Of a stretch of DNA of 48,295 bases, positions 26,114 to 34,380 are shown one piece after another. The notes below the pieces were generated by a model. That model was not told the DNA's origin. It ran no database searches and worked only from the letters and a program-made list of their open reading frames with translations. The translations under genes were made by a program, and so were the position numbers. The stretch is from an uncultured Lachnospiraceae bacterium. GTDB taxonomy: Bacteria; Bacillota; Clostridia; Lachnospirales; Lachnospiraceae. Where the stretch lies: NCBI GenBank assembly GCA_944376745.1, contig CALWDR010000195.1, forward strand, positions 1-48,295, given 5' to 3'. Numbering within the stretch: position 1 is the first letter of the stretch; every line of letters starts with the position of its first letter.

Positions 26114-27283
26114 ATGAAGAATAAATATGTGTTTGTGACGCTGCTCCTTACAGTCACGGCCCTTCTGGGCCTGGGCTTTACCTGGGGCTACGGGCGTCTG
26201 GAAGCAGAGGAGAGGAAGGAGGAGCTGTTGGTAGTGACCTCCTTTTATCCTATGTATGTGGCGGCCCTCAATGTGGCCGGAGGCTGTGAGGGCGTGACGG
26301 TGGAAAATCTAAGCGAGCCCCAGACCGGATGTCTCCATGATTTTCAGCTGACGCCGGAGGATATGCGGCTGTTGTCCGAGGCGGATGTGTTTGTCATCAA
26401 CGGGGGCGGGATGGAGAGCTTCCTTACGGAGGCGGCCAGGGAATACCCCGGACTGGCGATCATTGACGCCGGGGCGGCGGTTTTCAGCGGAGACCACGCT
26501 GCGGAGGAGGAAACTGCCCCTGCCGTTGCGGAGGATGCCGCCTCTGCCGTTGCGGAGGATGCCGCCCACGCTGCGGAGGAGGAAAGCGGCCATGCCCATT
26601 CCGAGAACGCCCACGCCTGGATGAGCATCGGACACTACCGGGAGCAGATCGCGGCCATCCGGGACGGACTTATGGAGACAGACCCGGCTCATGCCGCTTA
26701 TTATGAGGCGCAGGCGGAGGCCTACCTGTCCAAGATCAATGACTTTGCGGCGGAGGCGGAGAGCCTGAAGGCCATGACCCAGGGCCAGCCCGTGCTCCTG
26801 TTCCATGAGGCATTCGCCTATCTGGCGGAGGATTACGGCCTGATCGTGGAGGGAATCCTGAACCTGGACGAGGAGCGGCAGGTCAGCGCCGGGGAGGTGG
26901 CGGACCTGATGGAGCTGATTGAACGGGAAAAGATACAAATTATTTTGGCGGAGGCCTTGTACGGAAGGGATATGGGTGATACCATAGAGGCAGAGACGGA
27001 CTGCAAGGTCTATTATCTCGATACCCTGACACGGGCGGAGAGTGATACCTCGGCCCCGGCGGGCGGCGCAAAAAAGGGCGAAGCAGAGGACGGGGCCCCG
27101 GCGGGCGGCGCAAAAAAGGGTGAAGCAGAGGACGGGGCCCCGGCGGACGGCGGCGCGGCGGACAGCTGGCTGCGGGGAATGGAGCGCAATCTGGAGATTT
27201 TGCGGGAGGCCTTCGGTGCAAAGAGCGCGCAAGGTCCGGAGGACATTGAGGTGGCGGTGACCGGAGTGGAACGGAGAGATTAG
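26114..27283 (+). CDS. Zn/Mn-type ABC importer, substrate-binding protein
   Basis: A cluster A-I (ZnuA-like) metal-binding protein, 389 residues. ATG 26114 has GGAGGGG 7 bases upstream; the GTG at 26108 is inside that spacing. The N-terminus is hydrophobic without a lipobox Cys, so it is either cleaved or held as a membrane anchor. Probable metal ligands are H75 (CLHDFQL), H167 (NAHAWMS) and H231 (LFHEAFAYL), matching the three His of ZnuA; the fourth acidic ligand is likely near the AEALYG segment. A His/Glu/Ala-rich linker (about 130-163) replaces the usual His loop, and a 14-residue repeat near the C-terminus (27052-27156) is unusual. The ATPase gene starts 2 bases after the stop. Confidence 0.88.
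   Translation: MKNKYVFVTLLLTVTALLGLGFTWGYGRLEAEERKEELLVVTSFYPMYVAALNVAGGCEGVTVENLSEPQTGCLHDFQLTPEDMRLLSEADVFVINGGGMESFLTEAAREYPGLAIIDAGAAVFSGDHAAEEETAPAVAEDAASAVAEDAAHAAEEESGHAHSENAHAWMSIGHYREQIAAIRDGLMETDPAHAAYYEAQAEAYLSKINDFAAEAESLKAMTQGQPVLLFHEAFAYLAEDYGLIVEGILNLDEERQVSAGEVADLMELIEREKIQIILAEALYGRDMGDTIEAETDCKVYYLDTLTRAESDTSAPAGGAKKGEAEDGAPAGGAKKGEAEDGAPADGGAADSWLRGMERNLEILREAFGAKSAQGPEDIEVAVTGVERRD
27052..27156 (+). repeat. 42-bp in-frame tandem repeat in the metal-binding protein tail
   Basis: Unit 1 (27052-27093) and unit 2 (27094-27135) differ by one base; a partial third follows. They encode PAGGAKKGEAEDGA-type segments, a flexible Ala/Gly/Lys/Glu insert not seen in ZnuA relatives. 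Confidence 0.8.
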
Positions 27284-27284
27284 C

Positions 27285-28214
27285 ATGAGGGAAAGAAAAA
27301 AGAATGTGCGGCGGCACGCTTCGGGGCCGGAGGATGGCGGGAGGCCTGCGGCATCCGGCGGAAGAAGAAAGCCCTGCGGCCTCCACTGCATTAAGATTCA
27401 GCACCTTTCGGTGACCATCGGGGAGCAGGAGATCCTGCGGGATATAAACCTTCACATCCACTGCGGCTCCTTAAACGCTCTGATCGGCAAAAACGGCGCC
27501 GGAAAATCCACGCTGATGCGGGCGATCCTGGGGGATGTGCCCCACAGCGGTCAGATTGAGTTTAAGAATACCGAGGACGGGCGCATGCAGCGGCTTCGGG
27601 TGGGCTATGTGCCCCAGTCCCTGAATGTGGACAAGTACACGCCGGTGAGCGTGTACGATATGATCGCCTGCTGTCAGAGCAGGCTGCCGGTATTTTTAAA
27701 AAAGAGCAGAAAGCTGGCTGCCAGGATCCGGGAGTATCTGGAGATCTTCCAGGCGGAGGAGTTGCTGGACAAGCAGGTCTGCAACCTGTCCGGCGGGGAG
27801 CTGCAGCGGGTGCTTCTGTCCATGGCCGTCATGGACGAGCCCAACCTGCTTCTGCTGGACGAGCCCGTGTCCGGCATCGACCAGAACGGCATGGAAGTGT
27901 TTTATCAGGCCATCCACCGTCTGAAGGAGGAATTTGATCTGGCGATCATTTTGATCTCCCACGATCTTTCTTATGTGGCAGAATACGCGGACAGGGTGAT
28001 CCTGCTGGACCGGGAGGTGTTAAAGCAGGGGACGGTGGAGGAGGTCTACGCCAGCGCGGAGTTTCAGCGTGTATTCGGAACCGGGGCCCTTATCGGGGAT
28101 GCCGGTAAGACCGCCGGGGCCCTTATCGGGGATGCGGATAAGGCCGTCGGGTCCCTTACCGGGGATGGGGCCCGACGCGGCGGACAGCAAGCGGAAGGAG
28201 GCGGCCAAAGATGA
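27285..28214 (+). CDS. Zn/Mn-type ABC importer, ATPase
   Basis: A 309-residue ATP-binding subunit. About 35 residues of basic, poorly conserved N-terminus precede the core, which starts near IKIQHLSVTIGEQEILRDIN. Walker A is GKNGAGKSTL, the signature LSGGELQRVLLSMA, Walker B LLLLDEPVSGID, and the H-loop LISHDL. The core ends near residue 265 (FQRVFGTGA). The tail is three 11-residue repeats (GALIGDAGKTA, GALIGDADKAV, GSLTGDGAR) with no counterpart in ZnuC. It overlaps the permease by 4 bases (ATGA). Confidence 0.9.
   Translation: MRERKKNVRRHASGPEDGGRPAASGGRRKPCGLHCIKIQHLSVTIGEQEILRDINLHIHCGSLNALIGKNGAGKSTLMRAILGDVPHSGQIEFKNTEDGRMQRLRVGYVPQSLNVDKYTPVSVYDMIACCQSRLPVFLKKSRKLAARIREYLEIFQAEELLDKQVCNLSGGELQRVLLSMAVMDEPNLLLLDEPVSGIDQNGMEVFYQAIHRLKEEFDLAIILISHDLSYVAEYADRVILLDREVLKQGTVEEVYASAEFQRVFGTGALIGDAGKTAGALIGDADKAVGSLTGDGARRGGQQAEGGGQR
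28083..28175 (+). repeat. 33-bp in-frame tandem repeat at the ATPase tail
   Basis: Unit 1 (28083-28115), unit 2 (28116-28148) and a partial third (28149-28175) encode the G(A/S)L(I/T)GDxxK repeats. The length of 11 codons preserves the frame through to the permease overlap. Confidence 0.75.
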
Positions 28215-29026
28215 GGGATATCTTTTCCTGGCTTCAGTTTGATTTTATGAAGCTGGCCTTTGCGGCGATTCTGATCATTACGCCCCTGTTCGGCCTGCTG
28301 GGCACCATGATCGTCAGCCGGAAAATGGCCTTTTTCTCCGACGCTCTGGGGCACAGCGCCCTGACGGGGATCGCCGTGGGCGTAGTGTTCGGGGTGCAGG
28401 ACACCAACCTGTCCATGGTCCTGTTTGCCGTTGTGTTCGCCCTGCTGCTCAATAAGATCAGCAGCAGGAATACGGCAAATACCGACACGGTGATCTCCGT
28501 ATTTTCCTCCTTCAGCATTGCCGTGGGACTGGCGATCCTCTCAAAGGGCGGCAATTTCAGCCAGTATTCCAGCCTGCTGGTGGGAGACGTTTTAAGCATT
28601 ACCCGAAAGGAGATCCTGTATCTGCTGGTGATCTTCCTGGTGACGCTGGTGTTTTGGTGCCTGTGCAGCAACGGCCTGCAAGCCTTAAGCCTGCACCGGA
28701 GCCTGGCCAAGAGCAAGGGGATTCCGGTGACCCTGCTGGAATATCTGTTCGCGGTGCTGGTGGCTTTGATCGTGATGCTGTCCATCAAATGGGTGGGGAT
28801 ACTCATCATCAACGCCCTGCTGATCCTGCCGGCGGCGGCTTCCAGGAACCTGTCCGCGAACCTGCGGGAATATCATTTTTTTGCGGTGCTGTTCTCCATG
28901 TTTTCTGGGGTGCTGGGGCTGATCATCTCCTATTACACCAACGTGGCCACCGGGCCCACCATTGTCATCATCGCGTCGATTTTGTATTTTGCTACTTATT
29001 TTTACGGCAGAAAATATTTACAATAA
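28211..29026 (+). CDS. Zn/Mn-type ABC importer, permease
   Basis: A 271-residue membrane protein of the ABC-3 (ZnuB/TroC) family with about seven to eight transmembrane helices. SRKMAFFSDALGHSALTGIA near residue 37 is the family signature. Later ones are SIKWVGILIINALLILPAAA and VATGPTIVIIASILYFATYF. It forms the channel for the importer whose binding protein and ATPase are encoded upstream. No regulator such as Zur was found. Confidence 0.92.
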   Translation: MRDIFSWLQFDFMKLAFAAILIITPLFGLLGTMIVSRKMAFFSDALGHSALTGIAVGVVFGVQDTNLSMVLFAVVFALLLNKISSRNTANTDTVISVFSSFSIAVGLAILSKGGNFSQYSSLLVGDVLSITRKEILYLLVIFLVTLVFWCLCSNGLQALSLHRSLAKSKGIPVTLLEYLFAVLVALIVMLSIKWVGILIINALLILPAAASRNLSANLREYHFFAVLFSMFSGVLGLIISYYTNVATGPTIVIIASILYFATYFYGRKYLQ

Positions 29027-29040
29027 AATGATAGGTTCAA

Positions 29041-29072
29041 AAAGTCATGTCCGTATGAAAACCCATGACTTT
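29041..29072 (+). other. Hairpin after the metal importer operon
   Basis: AAAGTCATG (29041-29049) pairs perfectly with CATGACTTT (29064-29072), with partial outer pairing. It is followed by GGGACC, not T's, so it is a weak terminator at best. Confidence 0.45.
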
Positions 29073-29098
29073 GGGACCTGAAACGAAAGGGGATTCCT

Positions 29099-29851
29099 AT
29101 GAGTGAAAAAATTTTGGCGGTAGCCGCCGGACATGAGATTACGGAGGAGGAGCTTTTGGGGCTGATCCAAAAGTATCCGCCCGAGCAGCAGGTGTATCTG
29201 TCAGATCCCAGGGCCAGGGAGCAGGTGTTAGAGCAGTTGATCGCTTTTCATCTTTTCGCCAGGATGGCGGAGGAGGAAAAGATCATGGAGAGCGAGGAGT
29301 ATAAGACCACGCTTGAAAATATGCGGGTGGAGCTGGCCAGCCATATGGCGGCTACCCGGACCGTGGAGGGGGTATCCGTGACCCCGGAGGAGGAGAAAGC
29401 CTACTACGAGGCCCACAGAAACCAGTTTGTCAAGGGGCCCCAGATATCCGCCAGACATATCCTGGTGGACAGCGAGGAGCTGGCGGGAAAGGTGGCGGAC
29501 GAGATCGCGGGCGGCAAGAGCTTCGCGGACGCGGCCAAGGAGTATTCCACCTGTCCCTCCAAGGAGCAGGGCGGCGATCTGGGCTATTTCTCCAGGGGCC
29601 AGATGGTGCCGGAATTTGAGAAGGCGGCCTTCGGCGGGGAGCTTCACACTCTCATCGGGCCGGTGAGGACACAGTTCGGCTATCACCTGATCTGGGTGGA
29701 GGACAAGAAGGAGGGCAGCGAGACGCCCTTTGAGAAGGCCAGAGGCCAGATCCATCAGGAACTGATCAACCAGAAGCAGCGGGCGGCCTACGACAAGAAG
29801 GTGGCGGAGCTTGGCAGAAAATATGGAGTAGAGAAGCGGCAGTACCATTGA
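29099..29851 (+). CDS. Parvulin-type peptidyl-prolyl isomerase
   Basis: A 250-residue SurA/PrsA-type isomerase. The N-terminal part (1-115) is a helical chaperone-like region. The parvulin domain runs from about 118 to 215: ARHILVDSEELA, GGDLGYFSRGQMVPEFEKAAF and VRTQFGYHLIWVEDK are its standard blocks. There is no signal peptide or lipobox, so unlike PrsA it stays in the cytoplasm. GAAAGGGG precedes the start. The adjacent proteostasis genes fit a folding role, but substrates are unknown. Confidence 0.9.
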   Translation: MSEKILAVAAGHEITEEELLGLIQKYPPEQQVYLSDPRAREQVLEQLIAFHLFARMAEEEKIMESEEYKTTLENMRVELASHMAATRTVEGVSVTPEEEKAYYEAHRNQFVKGPQISARHILVDSEELAGKVADEIAGGKSFADAAKEYSTCPSKEQGGDLGYFSRGQMVPEFEKAAFGGELHTLIGPVRTQFGYHLIWVEDKKEGSETPFEKARGQIHQELINQKQRAAYDKKVAELGRKYGVEKRQYH

Positions 29852-29868
29852 GATAAAGGGGTGGTGGT

Positions 29869-31014
29869 ATGAAAAAGTCCATAAAATATTTAAAGATATT
29901 TGCAAATCTGTTGGTCGGCGTGCTCACCATTGTGGTGTTTTTGTATTTCGCGCCCAAGCTGGTGGTATTTTTCATGCCCTTCGTGGTGGGTTATCTGATC
30001 TCCTGGATCGCCAATCCGGTGGTGCGCTTTTTTGAAAAAAGGCTGAAGATCGTCCGCAAGCATGGCTCCATGATCATCATCATCGGCGTGCTGGCCCTGG
30101 TGATCCTGCTCTTCTATCTGGCGGGGCTGAAAATCACAGAGGAGGTCGTGGATTTTATTAAAAACTTCCCGGATTTTTACGAGAATCTGTCGGAGGAATT
30201 TGAGACCATCGGGGACAATCTGAGAGGATTTCTGGAGCGGCTTCCGGGGAACGTGGAGGATACGATCTTTGAGCTGACGGCCAGTCTGACCACCTATCTG
30301 GGCAGTCTCGCCCAGGCCATCGGGGAGCCCACCTTCGAGGCGGCCAGCAATTTTGCCAAAAATGTGCCAGGAACCCTGATCGGCATTATCATGAGCATCC
30401 TGTCGGCCTACTTTTTCACGGCGGACCGGGACAAGATCTATGCCATGGTCAACGCCCACATGCCCGAGTCCATCCAGAAAAATGTGATCTCCGTGCTCAA
30501 GGATCTAAAGCATGTGGTGGGCGGCTATTTTAAGGCTCAGTTAAAGATCATGGTGGTGGTGTACATTATCGTGATCATCGGGCTGATGATCCTGAAGGTG
30601 GACTATTTCCTGCTGGTGGGCTTCATCATCGCCTTCCTGGATATGCTGCCCTTCTTCGGCACGGGGACGGTGCTGGGGCCTTGGGCCATCATCAAGATCC
30701 TGTCCGGGGATTATCGGATGGCCATCGCGCTGATCCTTCTCTATGTGGTCACCCAGGTGGTGCGGCAGGTGATCCAGCCCAAGCTGGTGGGAGACTCCAT
30801 CGGCATGAATCCGCTGGCCACGCTGATCTTCATGTTTATCGGCTTTAAGCTAAGCGGCGTCATCGGAATGATCGTCGCGGTTCCCATCGGGATGATCCTC
30901 ATCAACCTCTACCGGGCTGGGGTCTTTGACAATCAGATCTGGTGCCTGAAGGAGCTGGTTCATGATTTTAATGAGTTTCGGAAGATCAACAGGGAGCCGG
31001 AAGAGAAGGATTGA
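29869..31014 (+). CDS. AI-2E family transporter-like membrane protein
   Basis: A 381-residue membrane protein with about eight helices in the YtvI/YhhQ-like arrangement of the AI-2E transporter family (PF01594): two N-terminal helices, a long soluble loop (about 85-170), then a helix cluster. Family blocks include FLDMLPFFGTGTVLGPWAI and VRQVIQPKLVGDSIGMNPLA. Some family members are quorum or sporulation related, but no substrate can be assigned. It starts 17 bases after the isomerase stop. Confidence 0.82.
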   Translation: MKKSIKYLKIFANLLVGVLTIVVFLYFAPKLVVFFMPFVVGYLISWIANPVVRFFEKRLKIVRKHGSMIIIIGVLALVILLFYLAGLKITEEVVDFIKNFPDFYENLSEEFETIGDNLRGFLERLPGNVEDTIFELTASLTTYLGSLAQAIGEPTFEAASNFAKNVPGTLIGIIMSILSAYFFTADRDKIYAMVNAHMPESIQKNVISVLKDLKHVVGGYFKAQLKIMVVVYIIVIIGLMILKVDYFLLVGFIIAFLDMLPFFGTGTVLGPWAIIKILSGDYRMAIALILLYVVTQVVRQVIQPKLVGDSIGMNPLATLIFMFIGFKLSGVIGMIVAVPIGMILINLYRAGVFDNQIWCLKELVHDFNEFRKINREPEEKD

Positions 31015-31061
31015 CCCTAGAGTATTCTTCCTGTATTTAGTATGCCGGATACTGACAGGGG

Positions 31062-31094
31062 ATAGAAAAACCGGCTCCCTGAGAGGGAGCCGGT
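31062..31094 (-). terminator. Terminator of the surface-protein gene
   Basis: ACCGGCTCCCT (31070-31080) pairs with AGGGAGCCGGT (31084-31094), an 11-bp perfect stem with a 3-base loop. On the minus strand the T tract lies at 31066-31070 (AAAAA on plus). It also closes the convergent AI-2E gene. Confidence 0.85.
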
Positions 31095-31109
31095 GCAAAG
31101 GGCTATGAT

Positions 31110-32461
31110 TTAATTTGTTTTGCGCTTTCTGGCATACAGGGCGATACCCGCCAAGCTGCCGGAAGCCAGCAGAAGGAACACAACCCACAAGGCAGGATTG
31201 TTGGTATCTCCTGTCTGCGGAACATCGTCAGCCGGTTCGGAAGGTTCCGCTTTCTTCTGGACGGTTACGAACGTTTTTATATAACCGCTTTCGCCGTTGA
31301 TGAGGATGGAATGTTTGCCGTTTTCCAGCTTGTCCAATACCTCCGGCCTGATGATAACTTTTCCGTTTTCCACGGTGTAATCGGTATCTTTTACCAGTTC
31401 CGTACCGTCAACAGTAACTTTTGTCACCTCTCCGATTTCCGGCGGAACGGAAACAGAAATACCGTCATTGCTGCCTTGTTCCCATGTGCCGCCCTGTATT
31501 TCGTGCTTTTGGTAATCCGGGTCTTTCTCGTGGCAGACCGTACATTCGCCGTTCTGGAAGGTATGGCTTGTCATGGCAATGTCTTTCACATTTTTTGTGC
31601 TGGTGTATTCCTGCTCGTTAAAGGTTACTTTCGCCGTATAGGCAGTTGTTCCCATTTCGGTACAAGTGGCGGGAGTTTTTACTGCGTTTGTGATTTCAAC
31701 CTCCGGGCTTTGAGTATGCGTCCTATCCTTCTCGCAGGTGAAAGTCACGGAAGCTGTTTTCCCGTCGTCAGACCAGTTCCACACCGGCTCGCCCCAATCG
31801 TGGCCTTTTGCCTGTCCGATTTCATTACCCCTGACGCATAAATAACATTTCCGTCATATTCCACATCAGCAGTTACGGTGCTTCCTGAAATGGTAATTCC
31901 CGTATTTCCGTTTGCAAAGATTGCAAAGTCTTTAGAACCCGAGGTTACATTGGCGCCGTTTTGGATATTGACCGACCCCTTATTCGAATCATAATCTGTC
32001 GATGCATATAGAGCGCATCCATTCGTTTCCGGTGTTGTTGTCAATGTAATTCCGTCAATGATAATTTCCGCAGCTCTTACAGCGTCCTTTTCAGTGTTGA
32101 GCGTAAGTGTCCCTGCCCCTTGAAAAGTCAATGTGCCTGTGGTGGAGAGGATCCCGAACCATTTAGAACTTATTGTGTTTTTCCCCTCCAGCATGATTGT
32201 TAAGTTATCTTTCGATGACTGGATTGCGGCGGAGCCGCTAAAATCGCCTGTTATCGCCGCGTCCTTCAGCTTCAGCGTGTTCGTCTCTGCGCCATAAGAG
32301 ACAGTGCCATCGTTTAGCACATCGTCTGCATTTTCATCTGTGACCGCTACCCCGTTCACAGTAATGCCATAATTTTCTGTTGCAAATGCTGTCATGGGTA
32401 AGAGTGTAACAGCCATGCACAGGCACAACAACACAGCCCATACTTTTTTTAGTCTTTTCAT
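31110..32461 (-). pseudogene. Sortase-anchored surface protein, frameshifted
   Basis: The N-terminal frame starts at 32461 (GGAGG 12 bases upstream; an earlier ATG at 32482 lies ahead of that site) with a signal peptide MKRLKKVWAVLLCLCMAVTL and A-F-A cleavage. It continues with repeat-rich beta-helix-like adhesin sequence (carbohydrate-binding/pectate-lyase-like), then loses frame at the CCCC run 31828-31831. The downstream frame resumes as NEIGQAKGHDWGEPVWNWS and ends with a sorting signal PQTGD, a hydrophobic helix and RKRK. One extra G (five instead of four on the minus strand) restores a single protein. The gene is thus one base short; it may be a phase-variable slip, decay, or a sequencing error. 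Confidence 0.8.
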
Positions 32462-32505
32462 CTCGTTTCCTCCGATACGCATTCAGATTTTCCGGCTTTG
32501 CAATC

Positions 32506-32639
32506 GTCTACTTTTGCAAAGTGGGAAAAAGTGGGCTGACAAACAAAGGATTTTCCCCGTTTGGTATTGAAAAATGACGTATTTTCTGATATATTTGATG
32601 TATAATATTTAGGCATGTGCTGACTTTGCAAAAGTAGAC
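32506..32639. repeat. 134-bp segment bounded by perfect 17-bp inverted repeats
   Basis: GTCTACTTTTGCAAAGT (32506-32522) and ACTTTGCAAAAGTAGAC (32623-32639) are exact inverted copies. The inside is AT-rich and carries a -10-like TATAAT (32601-32606). It could be a mini mobile element or two operator sites. Confidence 0.65.
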
Positions 32640-32803
32640 TTTTCCAAAGTTTCAGGCAGTTTATTTAATCGGATTTTTCAAATTTGACCGCTTTTGCATA
32701 GAACGTGCCTTCCGGTATTCGGGTTTTTATCGAAAATTTTTCAAGCTTCAGTTTTTCAGAAAAATTCCCTTTCAGATTTTAACTCCATTTAAGCAATCCA
32801 AGG

Positions 32804-32809
32804 TATAAT
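32804..32809 (+). promoter_or_regulatory. Candidate -10 box before the membrane-fusion remnant
   Basis: TATAAT at 32804-32809, 58 bases before ATG 32867. A convincing -35 box was not found at 16-18 bp. Confidence 0.3.
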
Positions 32810-32866
32810 CAAAAAAGTTTCGGCAAAATAATGTGCTGTTTAAAACAGAGAAGGAGATTAGAAAGC

Positions 32867-33809
32867 ATGAAGAAACATCAGACATCTACCACGGACGATC
32901 CGTTGATCGAAATGCACAGAAAGGCCCGGAGACGGAGGAAGTATAAATATATCATCACCCTGAGCTCTGTGGTGGCGATCCTGCTGATCGCGGTTGTCTT
33001 CGGAGTGACGGTGCTGCGAAAGAGCGTTGCCAGGCAGGTGGAGGCCTCCGACGGCAATGAGGTGAGCTCCGCGGAGGTAACCACGGGCAGCATCAGCACC
33101 ACCGTTTCCGGCTCCGGCACCCTTGCGGAGAAGGATCTGGAGAGCCTGACCATGTTGAGTGCCCTGGAGATAGCGGATTACTATGTGGAGGAGGGAGACA
33201 CCGTGGAGGAGGGCGACCTGATCGCCACCGTGACCAACGCCTCCCTGCTCACCGCCATGGCGGAAAACAGGAGGCCCTGGACGCCCTGGACGAGGAGCTT
33301 AAGGAGGCGGCGGAGGATGAGATCAGCCAGCGGGTGACCGCCAGCGTAGACGGACGGGTGAAAATGATCTATGTGGAGGAGGAAGATGACATTGTGACGG
33401 CTATGTACGAGCACGGCGCGCTGCTGCTGCTGTCCCTGGACGGATATATGGCCGCGGAGATCTCCTCTGAGAGCCTGTCTGTCGGCGAGGAGGTCACCGT
33501 GACCTTAAGCGATGGCAAAGCCGTCGGCGGAATCGTGGAAAAGCGGGTGGAGGGCTGATCCCGGAAGAGGCGCTGGTGGAGGAAGAATCCGGCGTCTATG
33601 TGTATACCAGCTATGATGAGGAGACGGAGACCTTCGGCGGCCTTATAGAGGTTACCACCGGTCTGTCGGACGGGGAAAATGTGGAAATTCTTTCCGGCCT
33701 CTCGGAGGGAAGCGAATACTGGTACAGCAGCCTGGATGTGGTGAATTATTCTGGAAATTACGCAGCGGGAGGCGGAGGAAGCCTGATGAGGTCGCTGTTT
33801 CGGCGGTGA
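32867..33809 (+). pseudogene. Efflux membrane-fusion protein (HlyD/MacA-like), degraded
   Basis: Starts MKKHQTSTTDDP after AAGGAG, with an N-terminal membrane anchor (YIITLSSVVAILLIAVVFGV) and a lipoyl-like block (VSGSGTLAEKD, YYVEEGDTVEEGDLIATV). The frame is lost near 33261 (AAAA at 33265-33268; one more A restores MAEKQEALDALDEEL). A second frame runs to 33558, then the third resumes as GLIPEEALVEEESGVYVYTS at about 33555. Family members carry a long additional segment between these two points, so a larger deletion is likely there as well as the frameshift. No MacB-like ATPase/permease follows. The end sits in a 39-bp duplication (33771-33848). Confidence 0.75.
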
Positions 33810-33848
33810 GGCGGAGGAAGCCTGATGGGGTTGCTGTTTCGGCGGTGA
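33771..33848 (+). repeat. 39-bp tandem duplication at the membrane-fusion stop codon
   Basis: Unit 1 (33771-33809) encodes GGGSLMRSLFRR and the TGA stop. Unit 2 (33810-33848) repeats it with two base changes, also in frame (GGGSLMGLLFRR, stop). The duplicate lies beyond the first stop, so it is not translated. Confidence 0.9.
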
Positions 33849-33934
33849 GGAAAGCCTTTTGTGTTATGGAAAAGGGCGGCGGGAAAGTTCCTGCCCTATG
33901 ACCGGTTATTTGACTTTTTCATAAATGATTCAGG

Positions 33935-34122
33935 CTATTGGCCCTTTTGCGCCTTATAATCTAAGCCCCACTGTTCCATTGCTTTGATGATAGGGCGCAT
34001 GGACTCTCCCAGCTCGCTTAAAGAATATTCCACTCTCGGAGGGACTTCCGGATAGACCGTCCGTGTGATGATACCGTCTTCCTGGCAACAGGACAAGCGG
34101 GCAGTTCTTCTTTCTTCAGCAT
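33935..34122 (-). pseudogene. HxlR-family regulator with internal deletion
   Basis: The start at 34122 has an excellent ribosome site (GGAGGGA) and reads MLKKEELPACPVA, the usual opening of Clostridial HxlR proteins. It then switches, out of frame at about 34080, into the C-terminal part DGIITRTVYPEVPPRVEYSLSELG and continues to SMRPIIKAMEQWG. About 60 codons containing the DNA-binding winged helix are missing. The product cannot bind DNA. It is divergent from the ACGX peptide gene, which such a regulator would normally control. Confidence 0.85.
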
Positions 34123-34259
34123 GTTTATCCCTCCATAATGTTCCTTCGTCCAAATTTAAAAAGTCAAATTATAAGGTTATCTGCCTATAAAATCAAGTGT
34201 GACCCACAGATGAAAAATTTTTTCTCTCTTTTTCCTCCCCATGCCTGAAATAACGCAAA

Positions 34260-34284
34260 AGTTACAAAAAGGTAACTGGGTTAC
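34260..34284. promoter_or_regulatory. Candidate HxlR-type operator
   Basis: AGTTAC (34260-34265), 6 bases, GTAACT (34272-34277) form an inverted repeat, and a further GTTAC follows at 34280-34284. It lies just upstream of the -35 box of the ACGX gene and between it and the divergent HxlR start. HxlR-family proteins use comparable paired half-sites. The pairing with HxlR is an inference. Confidence 0.5.
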
Positions 34285-34298
34285 AAAAAAGTGCTTAC

Positions 34299-34326
34299 TT
34301 GAAAGGCTTAAAAAAAACTGTACAAT
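34299..34326 (+). promoter_or_regulatory. Promoter of the ACGX peptide gene
   Basis: TTGAAA (34299-34304), 16 bp, TACAAT (34321-34326). It is close to the operator-like repeats at 34260-34284. Confidence 0.7.
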
Positions 34327-34380
34327 GAGAAGTACAGAGGGCGGCATAGTCCACTGAATATAGGAATGGAGGTTAAAATT

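Larger units (their letters stand above)
32462..32866. other. Divergent intergenic region with inverted repeat and promoter
   Basis: About 405 AT-rich bases between the surface protein (minus) and the membrane-fusion remnant (plus). It holds a 17-bp perfect inverted repeat (32506-32522 and 32623-32639), TATAAT at 32601-32606 and another at 32804-32809, and a third CTTTTGCA near 32690. No gene is seen. Confidence 0.6.
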
